Assembly (NCBI GenBank): GCA_004552155.1
Contig: SFPF01000010.1
Coordinates: 1-37,563, forward strand
Direction of reading: 5' to 3'
Length of the DNA: 37,563 nt
Source of the DNA: Bacteroidales bacterium
Lineage (GTDB): Bacteria > Bacteroidota > Bacteroidia > Bacteroidales > Bacteroidaceae
In this document: piece by piece, positions 8,564-17,613 of the stretch
Position numbering within the stretch: position 1 is the stretch's first letter
How the letters are laid out: every line of letters starts with the position of its first letter
Made by a program: the position numbers and the translations under genes
Notes under the pieces: model-generated
What the model was told of the DNA's origin: nothing
Seen by the model: the letters and a program-made list of their open reading frames with translations, nothing else
The model's database searches: none

Positions 8564-9838
8564 CTATTCACTCTTATCGTCGTCTTCAAACTCGGCTCGG
8601 AGGATATTGAGCAGTTCGTCCACGGTGTCTTCTTCGAGGTCGGCCTTTTCGATGAGCATTTCGCGGGGAGCGTTGAGCACTTCCTTGGCCGTGGTGAGCC
8701 CGATAGCCTTGATGGCATCGATGACCCACTGGTCCACCTCGTCGCTAAATTCGTCGAGATAGATGTCTTCGGTTTCTTCGTTGTCTTCCACCTCGCGGAA
8801 CACGTCGATGGTATATTCCGTCAGCATGGAGGCGAGCTTGATGTTGAGGCCGCCCTTACCGATGGCGAGGCTCACCTCTTCGGGGCGCAGGTAAACTTCA
8901 GCCTTATGCTCTTCTTCATTGAGCGTGATGCTCGAAACCTGCGCGGGGTTGAGGGCGCGCTGAATGAAGAGCGAGGTATTGGAAGTGTAGTTGATGACGT
9001 CGATATTTTCATTGTGCAGCTCGCGCACGATGCCGTGGATGCGGCTGCCCTTCACGCCCACGCAGGCACCTACGGGGTCGATGCGGTCGTCGTAACTTTC
9101 AACGGCAATTTTTGCGCGCTCGCCCGGAATGCGTGCGATGCGGCAGAGGCGGATGAGGCCGTCGGCAATTTCGGGGATTTCCGTTTCGAGCAGGCGTTGC
9201 AGGAACATGGGAGAGGTGCGCGAGAGGTAAATCTTCGGGTTGCCGTTGGCATTGTCCACGCGGTCGATGACAGCGCGCACGGTGTCGCCCTTATGGAAGA
9301 AGTCGCGGGGAATCTGCTGCGACTTGGGCAGGTAAAGTTCGTTGCCCTCGTCGTCCATGAGGAGCGTCTCGCTCTTCCACGTCTGGTAAACCTCGGCAGC
9401 GATGATTTCGCCCACGCGGTCCTTATATTTATTGTATAGAGCGTCGTGCTCGAGTTCGAGGATTTTGCTGGCTAGCGTTTGGCGCAGCGTCAGAATGGCG
9501 CGGCGGCCGAAGTCGGCAAACTGAATGGGTTCGCTCACGTCTTCGCCCTCTTCGTAGTCGGCGTCGATTTCGCGCGCCTCGCTCAGTGAGATTTCCTTGT
9601 TCTCGTCGGTCACCTCGCCGTCGGGCACGACCACGCGGTTGCGATAGATTTCGCAGTCGCCCTTGTCGGGGTTCACGATTACGTCGAAGTTCTCGTCCGA
9701 GCCGAACAGCTTGGCGATCACGCTGCGGAAACTCTCTTCGAGCACGCCCACCATCGTGGTGCGGTCGATGTTCTTGGTCTCTTTGAATTCGGCAAAAGTT
9801 TCAATCAGGCTGATGCTCTCGTTCTTTTTTCTTGCCAT
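8564..9838 (-). CDS. nusA: Transcription termination/antitermination factor NusA
   Basis: A 424-residue NusA, an RNA polymerase-bound factor controlling pausing, termination and antitermination. Order: N-terminal polymerase-binding domain (about 1-125), S1 domain (about 135-200, QIPRDFFHKGDTVRAVIDRV), then two KH domains, with RIPGERAKIAVESYDDRIDP and the RNA-contacting GVKGSRIHGIVRELHNENID, and the second KH motif SLAIGKGGLNIKLAS. The C-terminus is a short acidic helix-hairpin segment, as in Bacteroidetes NusA, not the long AR repeats of Enterobacteria. The frame is intact. It sits between rimP and infB as in most bacteria, but is separated from both by copies of the same dispersed repeat. 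Confidence 0.97.
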   Translation of the reverse strand: MARKKNESISLIETFAEFKETKNIDRTTMVGVLEESFRSVIAKLFGSDENFDVIVNPDKGDCEIYRNRVVVPDGEVTDENKEISLSEAREIDADYEEGEDVSEPIQFADFGRRAILTLRQTLASKILELEHDALYNKYKDRVGEIIAAEVYQTWKSETLLMDDEGNELYLPKSQQIPRDFFHKGDTVRAVIDRVDNANGNPKIYLSRTSPMFLQRLLETEIPEIADGLIRLCRIARIPGERAKIAVESYDDRIDPVGACVGVKGSRIHGIVRELHNENIDVINYTSNTSLFIQRALNPAQVSSITLNEEEHKAEVYLRPEEVSLAIGKGGLNIKLASMLTEYTIDVFREVEDNEETEDIYLDEFSDEVDQWVIDAIKAIGLTTAKEVLNAPREMLIEKADLEEDTVDELLNILRAEFEDDDKSE

Positions 9839-9919
9839 TGGAATGATAGAGTTTTTTTAGAATTGCGGCAGCGGCGGCGCGGCCGTGGCGCAACTTGCTT
9901 ATTTATATTATTGATATTT

Positions 9920-10030
9920 AGTAGACGAGTTTATAAGTAAACGAGTAGACGAGACATGTCGCTCTTTGAAATAATTATTTTACAAAACATACTTGTCTTG
10001 TTTACTTGTCTAATAGTTTACTTGTTTACT
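9920..10030. repeat. Dispersed ~112-base imperfect-palindrome repeat, copy 3
   Basis: The arms match the copies at 3483 and 8432 (AGTAGACGAG... to ...CTTGTTTACT), but the central loop has diverged: it reads GACATGTCGCTCTTTG and lacks CAAGAATGTCTTG. It lies between the rimP terminator and nusA. Arm conservation with loop divergence suggests the stem is the part that matters or the part that spreads. Confidence 0.8.
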
Positions 10031-10061
10031 GAATTTATTGTGATTAAATTCTAAAACAACA

Positions 10062-10100
10062 CCAACCCGGCTCTATCTTTTCAGATGCTTTTCGGGTTGG
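10062..10100 (-). terminator. Terminator-like hairpin after rimP
   Basis: Perfect 8-base stem CCAACCCG/CGGGTTGG (10062-10069 with 10093-10100) with a 23-base loop, 22 bases beyond the rimP stop on the minus strand and followed by TGTTGTTTTAG. The loop is long, so efficiency is uncertain. Together with the repeat it isolates rimP from nusA. Confidence 0.55.
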
Positions 10101-10122
10101 CGGTATGGGTCATTGGCAAAGG

Positions 10123-10560
10123 CTATTTGAAGTCGATGTAATATTTCGTCCATTTCACGTCGGCGAAGTTGAGGCGCACGTCGCGTTCCTTCATGACGGG
10201 GCGCTTCTTGCCTTCTTCCTTTACCTTTTCCGTCACGGTGACGGTGAACGACTCGGGCTGCACGTCTGCGAGTGTGCCGATAAGTTTCTTGCCCTCTGCG
10301 GTAAGCACCTCCACGGTGTCGCCCTGATGGATTTCATACTGCTTATGCACCTTGAAGGGCTGCCCGATGCCCGCGCTTCCCACTTCCAGTTCAAAATCTT
10401 CCTCGTCGCGGTTGAGTCCGTCCTCGATGAATCGGCTCAGCGCCACGCAGTCTTCAATCCACACGCCCTCCTTGTGGTCGATTTCCACCACGATGCGGTC
10501 GTCTGTGCTAATGGTGAGGTCGGTCAGGAAGTAGTCTTTTCCTTCGAGCCATGTGTCCAC
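10123..10560 (-). CDS. rimP: Ribosome maturation factor RimP
   Basis: RimP assists 30S subunit maturation. The 145 residues from the GTG at 10560 include VVEIDHKEGVWIEDCVALSR and the hallmark ELEVGSAGIGQPFKV, then the C-terminal Sm-like domain ending YYIDFK. The start is doubtful. Native-looking codons continue upstream (SKNAVKQL just before VDTWLEGK) to a TGA, and an ATG at 10588 sits one base out of frame with them. A 2-base loss (or 1-base gain) at about 10585 would restore an N-terminus like that of relatives (M-x-S-K-N-A-V). As it stands either the GTG at 10560 is used or the sequence carries a small indel. It has its own well-formed promoter (10596-10626) and is first gene of the rimP-nusA-infB order. 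Confidence 0.92.
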   Translation of the reverse strand: MDTWLEGKDYFLTDLTISTDDRIVVEIDHKEGVWIEDCVALSRFIEDGLNRDEEDFELEVGSAGIGQPFKVHKQYEIHQGDTVEVLTAEGKKLIGTLADVQPESFTVTVTEKVKEEGKKRPVMKERDVRLNFADVKWTKYYIDFK

Positions 10561-10595
10561 CAGTTGTTTTACAGCGTTCTTGCTTCATCTGCCTG

Positions 10596-10626
10596 CAAAG
10601 TTACGAACAAATCTTTGCTTTGCAAA
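10596..10626 (-). promoter_or_regulatory. Bacteroidetes-type promoter of rimP
   Basis: On the minus strand a -33 TTTG (10623-10626) is followed after 19 bases by a -7 element TAACTTTG (10596-10603), an exact match to the Bacteroidetes consensus. Expected transcription start is around 10590, only a few bases before the ATG at 10588, so the transcript would be nearly leaderless if that ATG is the original start. Confidence 0.7.
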
Positions 10627-10764
10627 CTTTTTCGTGCATTTTATATAAGAAAAGTGCGATTTTCTCCTTGTCCGCGCCCGTTTTGCGGCAGGCCGCGCGG
10701 AGCGTCGGCAAGATATTTTTCATTATTCCCGAGCAAAATATTCCTTTCTGCCTGATATTTTTTC

Positions 10765-10886
10765 CTATCCTATAAGAAAGTTTTTGTTACAAAGTTTGTA
10801 ACACGTATTACAAACTTTGTAACATGTGTTAGAAACTTTGTAACAAGCGTTACAAACTTTGTAATAAACTTTTTCTTATAGGATAG
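10765..10886. repeat. Four 17-base palindromes with exact 21-base period inside an outer inverted repeat
   Basis: Units at 10786, 10807, 10828 and 10849 are versions of GTTACAAACTTTGTAAC, each nearly self-complementary, separated by 4-base spacers. The array is bracketed by inverted copies of CTATCCTATAAGAAA (10765-10779 and 10872-10886). It lies between the rimP promoter and the terminator of the GH20 gene, in a gene-free stretch. A minus-strand open frame (10770-10958) through it is only a low-complexity reading of the repeat. The 21-base period equals about two turns of B-DNA, which would suit cooperative protein binding; an RNA hairpin role is also possible. Apart from this array, the rimP promoter and the terminator, nothing else was recognised in 10627-11032. 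Confidence 0.85.
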
Positions 10887-10963
10887 TGAAAAATGTGAAG
10901 AAGAAAGGGAAAAATGTCTTGGAGATAGTAAAAACTTTCTTGCTTGCAATAATTGCAATGTAC

Positions 10964-11002
10964 AAAAAAAAGCGGGTGCGCAGCAATGTGCCGCGCACCC
11001 GC
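10964..11002 (-). terminator. Strong intrinsic terminator after the GH20 gene
   Basis: On the minus strand a perfect 10-base GC-rich stem GCGGGTGCGC/GCGCACCCGC (10993-11002 with 10972-10981, 11-base loop) is followed directly by eight T residues (10964-10971). It lies 30 bases past the GH20 stop codon. Confidence 0.92.
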
Positions 11003-11032
11003 CCGGGGGATAATTTGAAAATTGCTCGGAGG

Positions 11033-14000
11033 TTATTTCACCAATACCTTGCGACCGTTCACGATGTAGATGCCGCTGCGGCTGATGCCGCCGAGGCGAC
11101 GGCCGGAAAGGTCGTAGATCGTGGCGGGCGCGTCGGCGTTGCCGCTTTCTACCTTTTCGATGCCCGTATCGTTGGTGGCGTAGGTGAGCGTCACGACGGT
11201 GTTGTCGCCAACAGCCGAGAGGCCTTCGTCGCCTTCGGTGGATTTGAGGAAGTAACCCTCAATCGTGGGCGCAACCAGCGTGTAGGTTTCGCCTGCCTTG
11301 ACCCACTCGGCCGTGGTGGCAAGAGCGGCGGAAGTCTTCTCGTCCACGGCGTTCACCGTTACGGAGAAGTAAGGCTGGGCATAGTATTCGTAAATGCGGT
11401 ATGGGTGGCCCGGGTCGTTCCAGCCTACGAGCGCGCCGGCTGCAAGGCCGTCCCAGCATACGTTGTTAGAGCCTTTGATCTTCCAAGTACCGTCGGCGTT
11501 GCGCGTGAAGGCGAAGTTGTCGCCCGTGTCGCTAAGGAAGGCGGCGGTGGAGTTTTTCAAAGAGGGCACATATTTGCCTGCGCCGTTGTTGAGTACCTTG
11601 AATTTCGTGCCGCTTGCCTCGAGCGTCCAAGTGTAATAGGGCGTGGTGTCCTCGATGTTGTTGTCCTTCACCACGGCGCCGGTCTTGGCATTGGCCATGC
11701 GGTAGCCCTTGCGTGCGGCTTCGGTGGTGCAGTCGTCGTAGATGACGTAAGACTTGCCTGCCTCCACGGCCGTCACTTCCTTGCCGAGGCGTTTCACGCC
11801 GTTGACGGCGTTGGTGGTGTAAACGGCGTTGATGGTCATGTCGGCTGTAAGTGTAATAAGGCAACTCGGGATAGGCGATGCTGAAACTTTCGCCGACGGG
11901 GCTGCTCGTTTCGCTTTCATCGACAATCGCTCCATACTGGTCGCGGCTGACAAGCGAGATGCTGTAAGCCGAACGCTGGTAGGTGACGTTTACGGTCTTA
12001 TTCTCTGCTAAGTTTTCAAACTCGGGAGCGGTGGCAGTGCCAGTGAGTTCGTAGGCCTTCACGCTGTGGTTCTTGATTTCGGGTGCGGCGCAGGTGTAGG
12101 TCTTGCCGGCGGGTGCGCTCTGCACGTAAGTGCCAATGGTGTTGCCCTCGGTATCTTTGCAGACATAAGCAACGGTGTAAACCTGTTCCACGTTCCAGGC
12201 TGCGCCCTGCGGGCGGATGGCGTTGCGGGAGTCGTCGATTGTAGAGCCGGAACTGATGATGCCGGGGAGCGTGCCCGAGGTGGCGGCCACGGGGAAGAAG
12301 TTGCGTGCCGTGAGCGCGAGGGTGTAGTCGCCGTAAGCGGGGTTGAACGTCAGGGTGACGTCGCCAGCCGCCGTGCCCATATAGACGGGATATGCCACGC
12401 TGCCGCTCTTGGTGGCGTTGGTGGAGATGAAACGCTCGGTGGCGGCGTTCTTGAGTTGCACGTTTTGCGTGCCGTCGTCTAAAACTGTGCTCTTCGTCAC
12501 GAGCCATGCATCGCTCTGCCAGGTTTCGCCGGCGTGGCGCAGCATGGTGCTTTCGCCGTCGTCGACAATCGCCGTGCCGGCAAATGCTTCAACGGCGTTG
12601 GCGAAGCGGTAAGCCTTGCCCTTTTCGAGATAACCGAAGGAAGCGAGGAAGGCGGCGTATTTGGCATCGAGTTGCTGCACGAAGGTTGCGAGTTCGGCGG
12701 CAGTGAGTGCTTCGGGATCTACGTCCTTGATGAGGTCTTCAAGTTCCTGCTTCTCGGTTGCGCCGTAAAGGCCCGGTGCTTTTGCCTCAGCGGTGGCGTA
12801 AGTCTTGGCGTTGGCCAGATGCGCCTTGATGGCGTTGAGTTTAGCCTTGGCATTGGCTGCGCCGATGGCGGCCTGAAGCATGGCAAACTCCCAAAGGCCG
12901 CCATTGCCGTCGGCCGGGTCGCCATAGAGATTAACCGCGTAGCCCTGACCGCCCAGAGAGGCATTCATCCAAAGGTTCTCGGTCTGGTCGCAGCGGATAG
13001 AATAATAATAGTTGCCGTTGTCGAGGCGGCCGTAGCCGGAGGTGTGGTCGGCAAGCACGAAGTTGTAGTTCTTTGTAGCCACATCGTAGTTCCAGCGACC
13101 GGTGTTGTTCTGCGCCGTGGCGTTGGGGTTGACGGAGCCTGCGGGCACGGCCTTGCAGACGAGGGCGTAGTGGCCGGGATGGGCGGCATCTTCTTCCAAG
13201 CCCCAGAACTGATAGTCGTAGGCAGCGTCGCCCTCGGCAGCCTGCGCGTTGGTCCAGAGGCGATTGGCGGCAGCGTTCTTGCCTGAATACTGGCTGATAA
13301 GCGGAGAGCCCTCGCGGAGCAGTTCGATGCACTTGCCGGCGCGTTCGCCCGTGGCGCGGGTGATGAGGCGATACCACGTCTTGCTTTCAGCGGTAGAGAC
13401 TTTCGGCATTACCTGCCCGGTTTCGCCGCCGCTCTCTTCACCCGTGAGGATGAAGTGGCGGCCGTAGTTGTAGCCGCCGTAGTTGAGCAGGAGCGTGTCG
13501 GCGGTGATGCGCTTCTGGAAATCGGCGAAGTCCTTGCGGGCTTTGGGGGTCCAGCCGGCTTCGGCAATGGCCATGAGGCGCGGCAGGGCGAGGTATTCCA
13601 TGAGGTTGCGGTCGGCTACGTGTTCCGTCCAGAACGTGCCTTGCACGCCCGTGTAGTGGGCGGCTTGCGCGGTGGAGATATCGGTGGGCACGGCTTCTTG
13701 CGAATACGTGCTCTGCACATTGTCCGAACCGTTGCCGGGAAGGGTGGCCTCGGCTGCGTCGGTGCTTTGCTTGCGGTTGATGTAGTAGGGGCCCCAAGGC
13801 GTGAACACGTTGTCCAGACCGAGTTCGGCTGCTTTGCGTGCGCCGGCTGCGGCAGGCTGCCAGCAGAACACGGTTGCGCCCGTCTCCTTAATCAATTCAG
13901 TGTCGGCGTTGCCGGCAGTAATCGCCTCGTTCCACACGACGGTCTTCTTGCCATGTTCTTTCAAGAAGTCGGCCATTTCCTTGATGAAGTGGCTTTGCAA

Positions 14001-15098
14001 CTGGCGATAGTTGGTCAATCCCAGTTCCCGGTATTTGGCTTGGCATTCTGCGTTGCTCTCCCATTGCGAGGTGGGGCATTCGTCGCCGCCGATGTGGAAG
14101 TAGTCGTAAGGGAAGAGGGGAATGAGTTCGGCAAGAATGTTCTTGGCAAACTGCACTGCGGCGGGGTTTGCCACGTTGAGCACGTCGGAGGAAATGCCGC
14201 CGTTGATCCACACAGAGGGAGCGGATTCGGGGTGGCAGCAATATTCGGGGTAAGAAGCCATGGCGGCAACGAAGTGACCGGGCATATCCACCTCGGGAAT
14301 TACCTCGATGTGGCGTTCCTTGGCATAAGCCACCACGTCCTTAATCTGCTCTTGGGTGTAGAAGTAAGGGCCGTAAACCTGATTGGTCCAATAGGGGCCG
14401 TACTCGAGGTCGGTGACATAGGTGTTAGATGCCGTTGCGCCGATGGTGGTGAGTTTTGGATATTGCTTGATCTCCACGCGCCAGCCTTGGTCGTCGGTGA
14501 GGTGCCAGTGGAAGCGGTTCATTTTGTAATAAGACATCACGTCGAGCATTCGCTTCACCTCTTCAACGGTGAAGAAGTGGCGGGCCACGTCGAGCATGAA
14601 GCCGCGATAGGCAAAGCGCGGCTCGTCCTGAATGGTGACGCAAGGCAGGGCGTACTTGGTGACGGCGGCGTCCTGCTTGCCGGCCATGACGTTGGCGGGC
14701 AAAATCTTCTTGACCGACTGGAAGGCATAGTAGAAACCGAGCACGCTCTTGGCACGAATGGTTACCTTACCCTCGTTGACCATCAGGTTGTAAGCACCTT
14801 CGTTCATCGTGCCGGAATAGAGCGCCACGTCAAAAAGCGGAGCCTCAGCATCGGCCTGTGCCACGGCGTTGTAGCCCGTGGCGGCGTTGAAGTCGAGTAC
14901 GAAGCGCTGCACCTCTGCCACCATTTCGGCGGAGAGTGCACTGTTGTAACCTACCACAAAGTCCTGTGGCAGAACTACCTCGCCTGGGAGCGCGGTCATA
15001 GTCTTGGGTCTCGGCGTGAGGTTTACGAAATTGTCGGCGGACGCAATGCCCGTAGACAAAATCAAGGACATTAAAATCCAGAGAATTTTGTTTTTCAT
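11033..15098 (-). CDS. Secreted GH20 beta-N-acetylhexosaminidase with C-terminal accessory modules, one frameshift
   Basis: Exo-beta-N-acetylhexosaminidase, expected to remove terminal GlcNAc/GalNAc from glycans by substrate-assisted catalysis. Signal peptide about 1-21; GH20 N-terminal domain about 23-155; TIM-barrel about 158-500 with FHWHLTDDQGWR and the catalytic Asp339-Glu340 in HIGGDECP. Then come ricin-like or other beta modules, a helical spacer (about 770-850) and MucBP-like repeats. The final IYDLSGRRLGGISRSGIYIV with a basic end resembles type IX secretion sorting tails. The frame breaks near 11850 after YPELPYYT and resumes at LTADMTINAVYTTN, so the gene is one unit of about 1,350 codons split into 1,188- and 306-residue frames. 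Promoter at 15252-15283, terminator at 10964-11002: a single-gene transcript with a ~150-base leader. Linkage fits N-glycan trimming together with the GH85 and GH92 genes. Confidence 0.93.
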
Positions 15099-15251
15099 AG
15101 TAAAAATATTGGTAATAATTTGGTTTTTTTATCTTGAGGCAGAGGCGGAGCCTGGAAGATGCCTTTATCCGCCGTGTGCGCCAAAGTGCGCCGTAGAGCC
15201 TTTCAGACAGCGCCTTTGCGATTACTTCATCAAAAAAGGAACTATCTCATG

Positions 15252-15283
15252 CAAAAGTATGAAAAATAACGTATCTCTGCAAA
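15252..15283 (-). promoter_or_regulatory. Promoter of the GH20 gene
   Basis: Minus-strand -33 TTTG (15280-15283), 20-base spacer, -7 TACTTTTG (15252-15259). The predicted start near 15247 leaves a leader of about 150 bases before the ATG at 15098, long for this genome and a possible site of post-transcriptional control. No riboswitch class was recognised in it. Confidence 0.6.
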
Positions 15284-15331
15284 CCTTTTCCCTTTTTCCT
15301 TAGCAGATAATGGGCTTTTGTGGAAAATGAG

Positions 15332-15339
15332 TAATTTTG
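15332..15339 (+). promoter_or_regulatory. -7 promoter element of the flippase gene
   Basis: TAATTTTG matches the Bacteroidetes -7 element TAnnTTTG. No TTTG is found at the proper -33 distance. The ATG at 15344 is only four bases downstream, so the message would begin at or very near the start codon (leaderless). Confidence 0.45.
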
Positions 15340-15343
15340 CAGC

Positions 15344-16792
15344 ATGTCCGAACAAAGCCTGAAAGACAAAACTGCCAAGGGGCTGCTGTGGGGAGGAATT
15401 AGCAACGGTGCGCAGCAGTTGCTCAACCTCATCTTCGGCATCTTCCTCGCCCGCCTGCTCACGCCAGCCGACTACGGCATGGTGGGGATGCTCACCATCT
15501 TCTCCCTCATCGCCAACGCGCTGCAGGAGAGCGGCTTCATCTCCGCGCTCAACCAGAAAAGCGAGGCGACGCACCGCGACTTCAACGCCGTGTTTTGGTT
15601 CAACGTGCTGTGCAGCATCGCCATATATATAATATTGTACTTCTGCGCCCCGCTCATCGCGCTGTGGTTTCGGCAGCCCGAACTCACGCCTCTGGCGCGG
15701 CTGTCGTTCCTCACGTTCGTCATCTCATCTTTCGGCACGTCGCCCCGCGCCTATCTCTTCCGCAACCTGCGGGTTAAGGAAACAGCCTACATGTCGTTTG
15801 CCGCGCTGGTCGTTTCCGGCATCACAGGCGTGACGCTCGCCTGCCTCGGTTTTGCGTATTGGGGCATCGCCATACAGAGCCTCACTTATTGCCTGTGCAT
15901 GACCGTGACCGCATGGTACTTCTCCGGCTGGCGGCCCACGCTGCACATAGATTTCAGTCCCTTGAAAGGAATGCTGTGGTTCAGTTCAAAACTGCTGATT
16001 ACAAATATCTTCACCCACATCAACAACAACCTATTCTCCCTCTTCTTCGGCCGGCTCTACGGCGAAAAGATGGTGGGCTACTACAACCAGGCAAACAAAT
16101 GGACGGGCATGGGCTACACCACCCTCACGGGTATGCTTTGGAGCGTGGTGCAACCCGTTTTTGCCCGGCTCGCCGACGACAGCCGCGAGCGTCAGTGCCG
16201 CGCATTCCGTAAGATGCTGCGCTTCACGGCTTTCCTTTCCTGCCCCGCGCTCTTCGGGCTCGCGCTCATCGCGCCCGAGTTCATTGTCATAGCCATCACT
16301 GACAAATGGTTGCCTGCCGCCCGGCTGATGCAGGTGCTCTGCGTGGGCGGCGCGTTCATGCCAGTGGCAAGCGTGTTTTCCAACTTTGTGATCGGCAGGG
16401 GGCGCAGCGATGTGTATATGTGGAGCACCATTGCGCTCTGCCTCTTGCAGACGCTGCTGCTCGTGTTGCTGCACCCCTACGGCGTGGAGGCGATGGTGTG
16501 GGCGTACGTCGTGCTCAACACGCTGTGGATAGGCGTGTGGTATCGCTACGTGCGCGGCATGACGGGGCTGAAATTCAGGGAATTGCTCAAAGACCTCCTG
16601 CCCTTCGTCTGCCTCGCAGCGGCGGCGGTGACAGGTGGCGGCGCGGCGGCCTTGGCACTTGCCGGTGGCACACTCGCCTCGCTCTGCATCAAGATTGCCG
16701 TCACGGCCGGCATCTACCTCGGCGCACTGTGGCTGCTCAAAGCGGCTATCTTACGGGAAAGTTTGGAATACCTTTTGCATAAGAAGAAATAG
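15344..16792 (+). CDS. Lipopolysaccharide/polysaccharide flippase (MOP superfamily)
   Basis: A 482-residue integral membrane protein with about 12-14 hydrophobic segments. The opening KGLLWGGISNGAQQLLNLIF and LARLLTPADYGMVGMLTIFS are typical of the polysaccharide exporter branch (Wzx/RfbX-like, Polysacc_synt) found in Bacteroidetes. Members move undecaprenyl-linked sugar repeat units across the inner membrane. There are no glycosyltransferases beside it, so its substrate is unknown. It begins the plus-strand run and is followed by a zinc peptidase gene 89 bases later. The frame is intact and the basic tail (HKKK) is cytoplasmic-looking. Confidence 0.85.
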   Translation: MSEQSLKDKTAKGLLWGGISNGAQQLLNLIFGIFLARLLTPADYGMVGMLTIFSLIANALQESGFISALNQKSEATHRDFNAVFWFNVLCSIAIYIILYFCAPLIALWFRQPELTPLARLSFLTFVISSFGTSPRAYLFRNLRVKETAYMSFAALVVSGITGVTLACLGFAYWGIAIQSLTYCLCMTVTAWYFSGWRPTLHIDFSPLKGMLWFSSKLLITNIFTHINNNLFSLFFGRLYGEKMVGYYNQANKWTGMGYTTLTGMLWSVVQPVFARLADDSRERQCRAFRKMLRFTAFLSCPALFGLALIAPEFIVIAITDKWLPAARLMQVLCVGGAFMPVASVFSNFVIGRGRSDVYMWSTIALCLLQTLLLVLLHPYGVEAMVWAYVVLNTLWIGVWYRYVRGMTGLKFRELLKDLLPFVCLAAAAVTGGGAAALALAGGTLASLCIKIAVTAGIYLGALWLLKAAILRESLEYLLHKKK

Positions 16793-16881
16793 ACGCTCGC
16801 GCGTGCCTCTTGGCAACCATACAATATTATATATACGCGCGCGAGGAATGTTTTACTATTTACCCATCAATAATCACAATT

Positions 16882-17562
16882 ATGATTTACTGGATTTTAT
16901 TTATCGGCATCGCCCTTGTGAGCTATCTTGTTCAGGCGCAACTAAACTCAAAGTTTGAGAAATACGCTAAAGTGCCCAACGAGGCAGGCCTCACGGGACG
17001 TGAGGTCGCAGAAAAGATGCTGCGCGAGAATGGCATCTACGACGTGAAGGTAACCAGCACGCCCGGTATGCTTACCGACCACTACAATCCCGCCACCGGC
17101 ACGGTGAACCTTTCAGAAGGCGTGTACAACAGCCGTTCTGTGGCTGCGGCCGCCGTGGCGGCGCACGAGTGCGGCCATGCCGTGCAGCACGCCGTGGCTT
17201 ACGGTCCGCTGCAACTGCGCAGTGCGCTCGTGCCCGTCGTGCAGTTTGCCTCTTCATGGGTACAATGGGTGCTGCTGGCAGGCATTCTACTTGTGGAGAG
17301 TTTTCCCTCCCTGTTGCTCATCGGCATTGTGCTCTTCGCAATGACCACGCTGTTTAGTTTCGTAACGCTGCCCGTCGAAATCGACGCCAGCCGCCGCGCT
17401 ACGGCGTGGCTCTCCAACGCCGGAATGACCACGGTGCGCACGCACAGCATGGCGGTCGATGCCCTGCGCTCGGCAGCCTATACCTACGTTGTCGCTGCCC
17501 TGAGTTCGTTGGCTACGCTCGTTTATTACATCATGATATTTATGGGGCGCAGCAGAGATTAG
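16882..17562 (+). CDS. YugP-type membrane zinc metallopeptidase
   Basis: A 226-residue member of the neutral zinc metallopeptidase family (Zn_peptidase_2, YugP-like). An N-terminal membrane helix (about 1-18) is followed by a soluble part with the zinc site His95-Glu96-Cys-Gly-His99 (HECGH), two to three membrane segments, and a downstream acidic residue in PVEIDASRRA that could complete the site. The ATG at 16882 is chosen because it directly precedes the hydrophobic helix conserved in the family; an upstream in-frame ATG at 16810 would add an unconserved extension. Substrates of the family are unknown. It lies between the flippase and the MATE exporter on the same strand. Confidence 0.85.
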   Translation: MIYWILFIGIALVSYLVQAQLNSKFEKYAKVPNEAGLTGREVAEKMLRENGIYDVKVTSTPGMLTDHYNPATGTVNLSEGVYNSRSVAAAAVAAHECGHAVQHAVAYGPLQLRSALVPVVQFASSWVQWVLLAGILLVESFPSLLLIGIVLFAMTTLFSFVTLPVEIDASRRATAWLSNAGMTTVRTHSMAVDALRSAAYTYVVAALSSLATLVYYIMIFMGRSRD

Positions 17563-17613
17563 ACCGGGTAGGCGGCAGCGGTCAGCCTCTGTCGTAAGTT
17601 ATTCAGAAAAATA

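Noticed and set aside
9840..9918. A GC-rich hairpin upstream of nusA considered as a terminator
   Set aside because: On the minus strand it is followed by an A-run, not a T-run, and lies in the nusA leader.
10786..10865. Palindrome array considered as a CRISPR array
   Set aside because: Spacers are only 4 bases and the repeats 17 bases; not a CRISPR geometry.
10770..10958. A 62-codon minus-strand open frame with a repeating VTKFV-type peptide
   Set aside because: It is only the translation of the 21-base palindrome array; the frame stays open because the period is a multiple of three, and the rest is low complexity.
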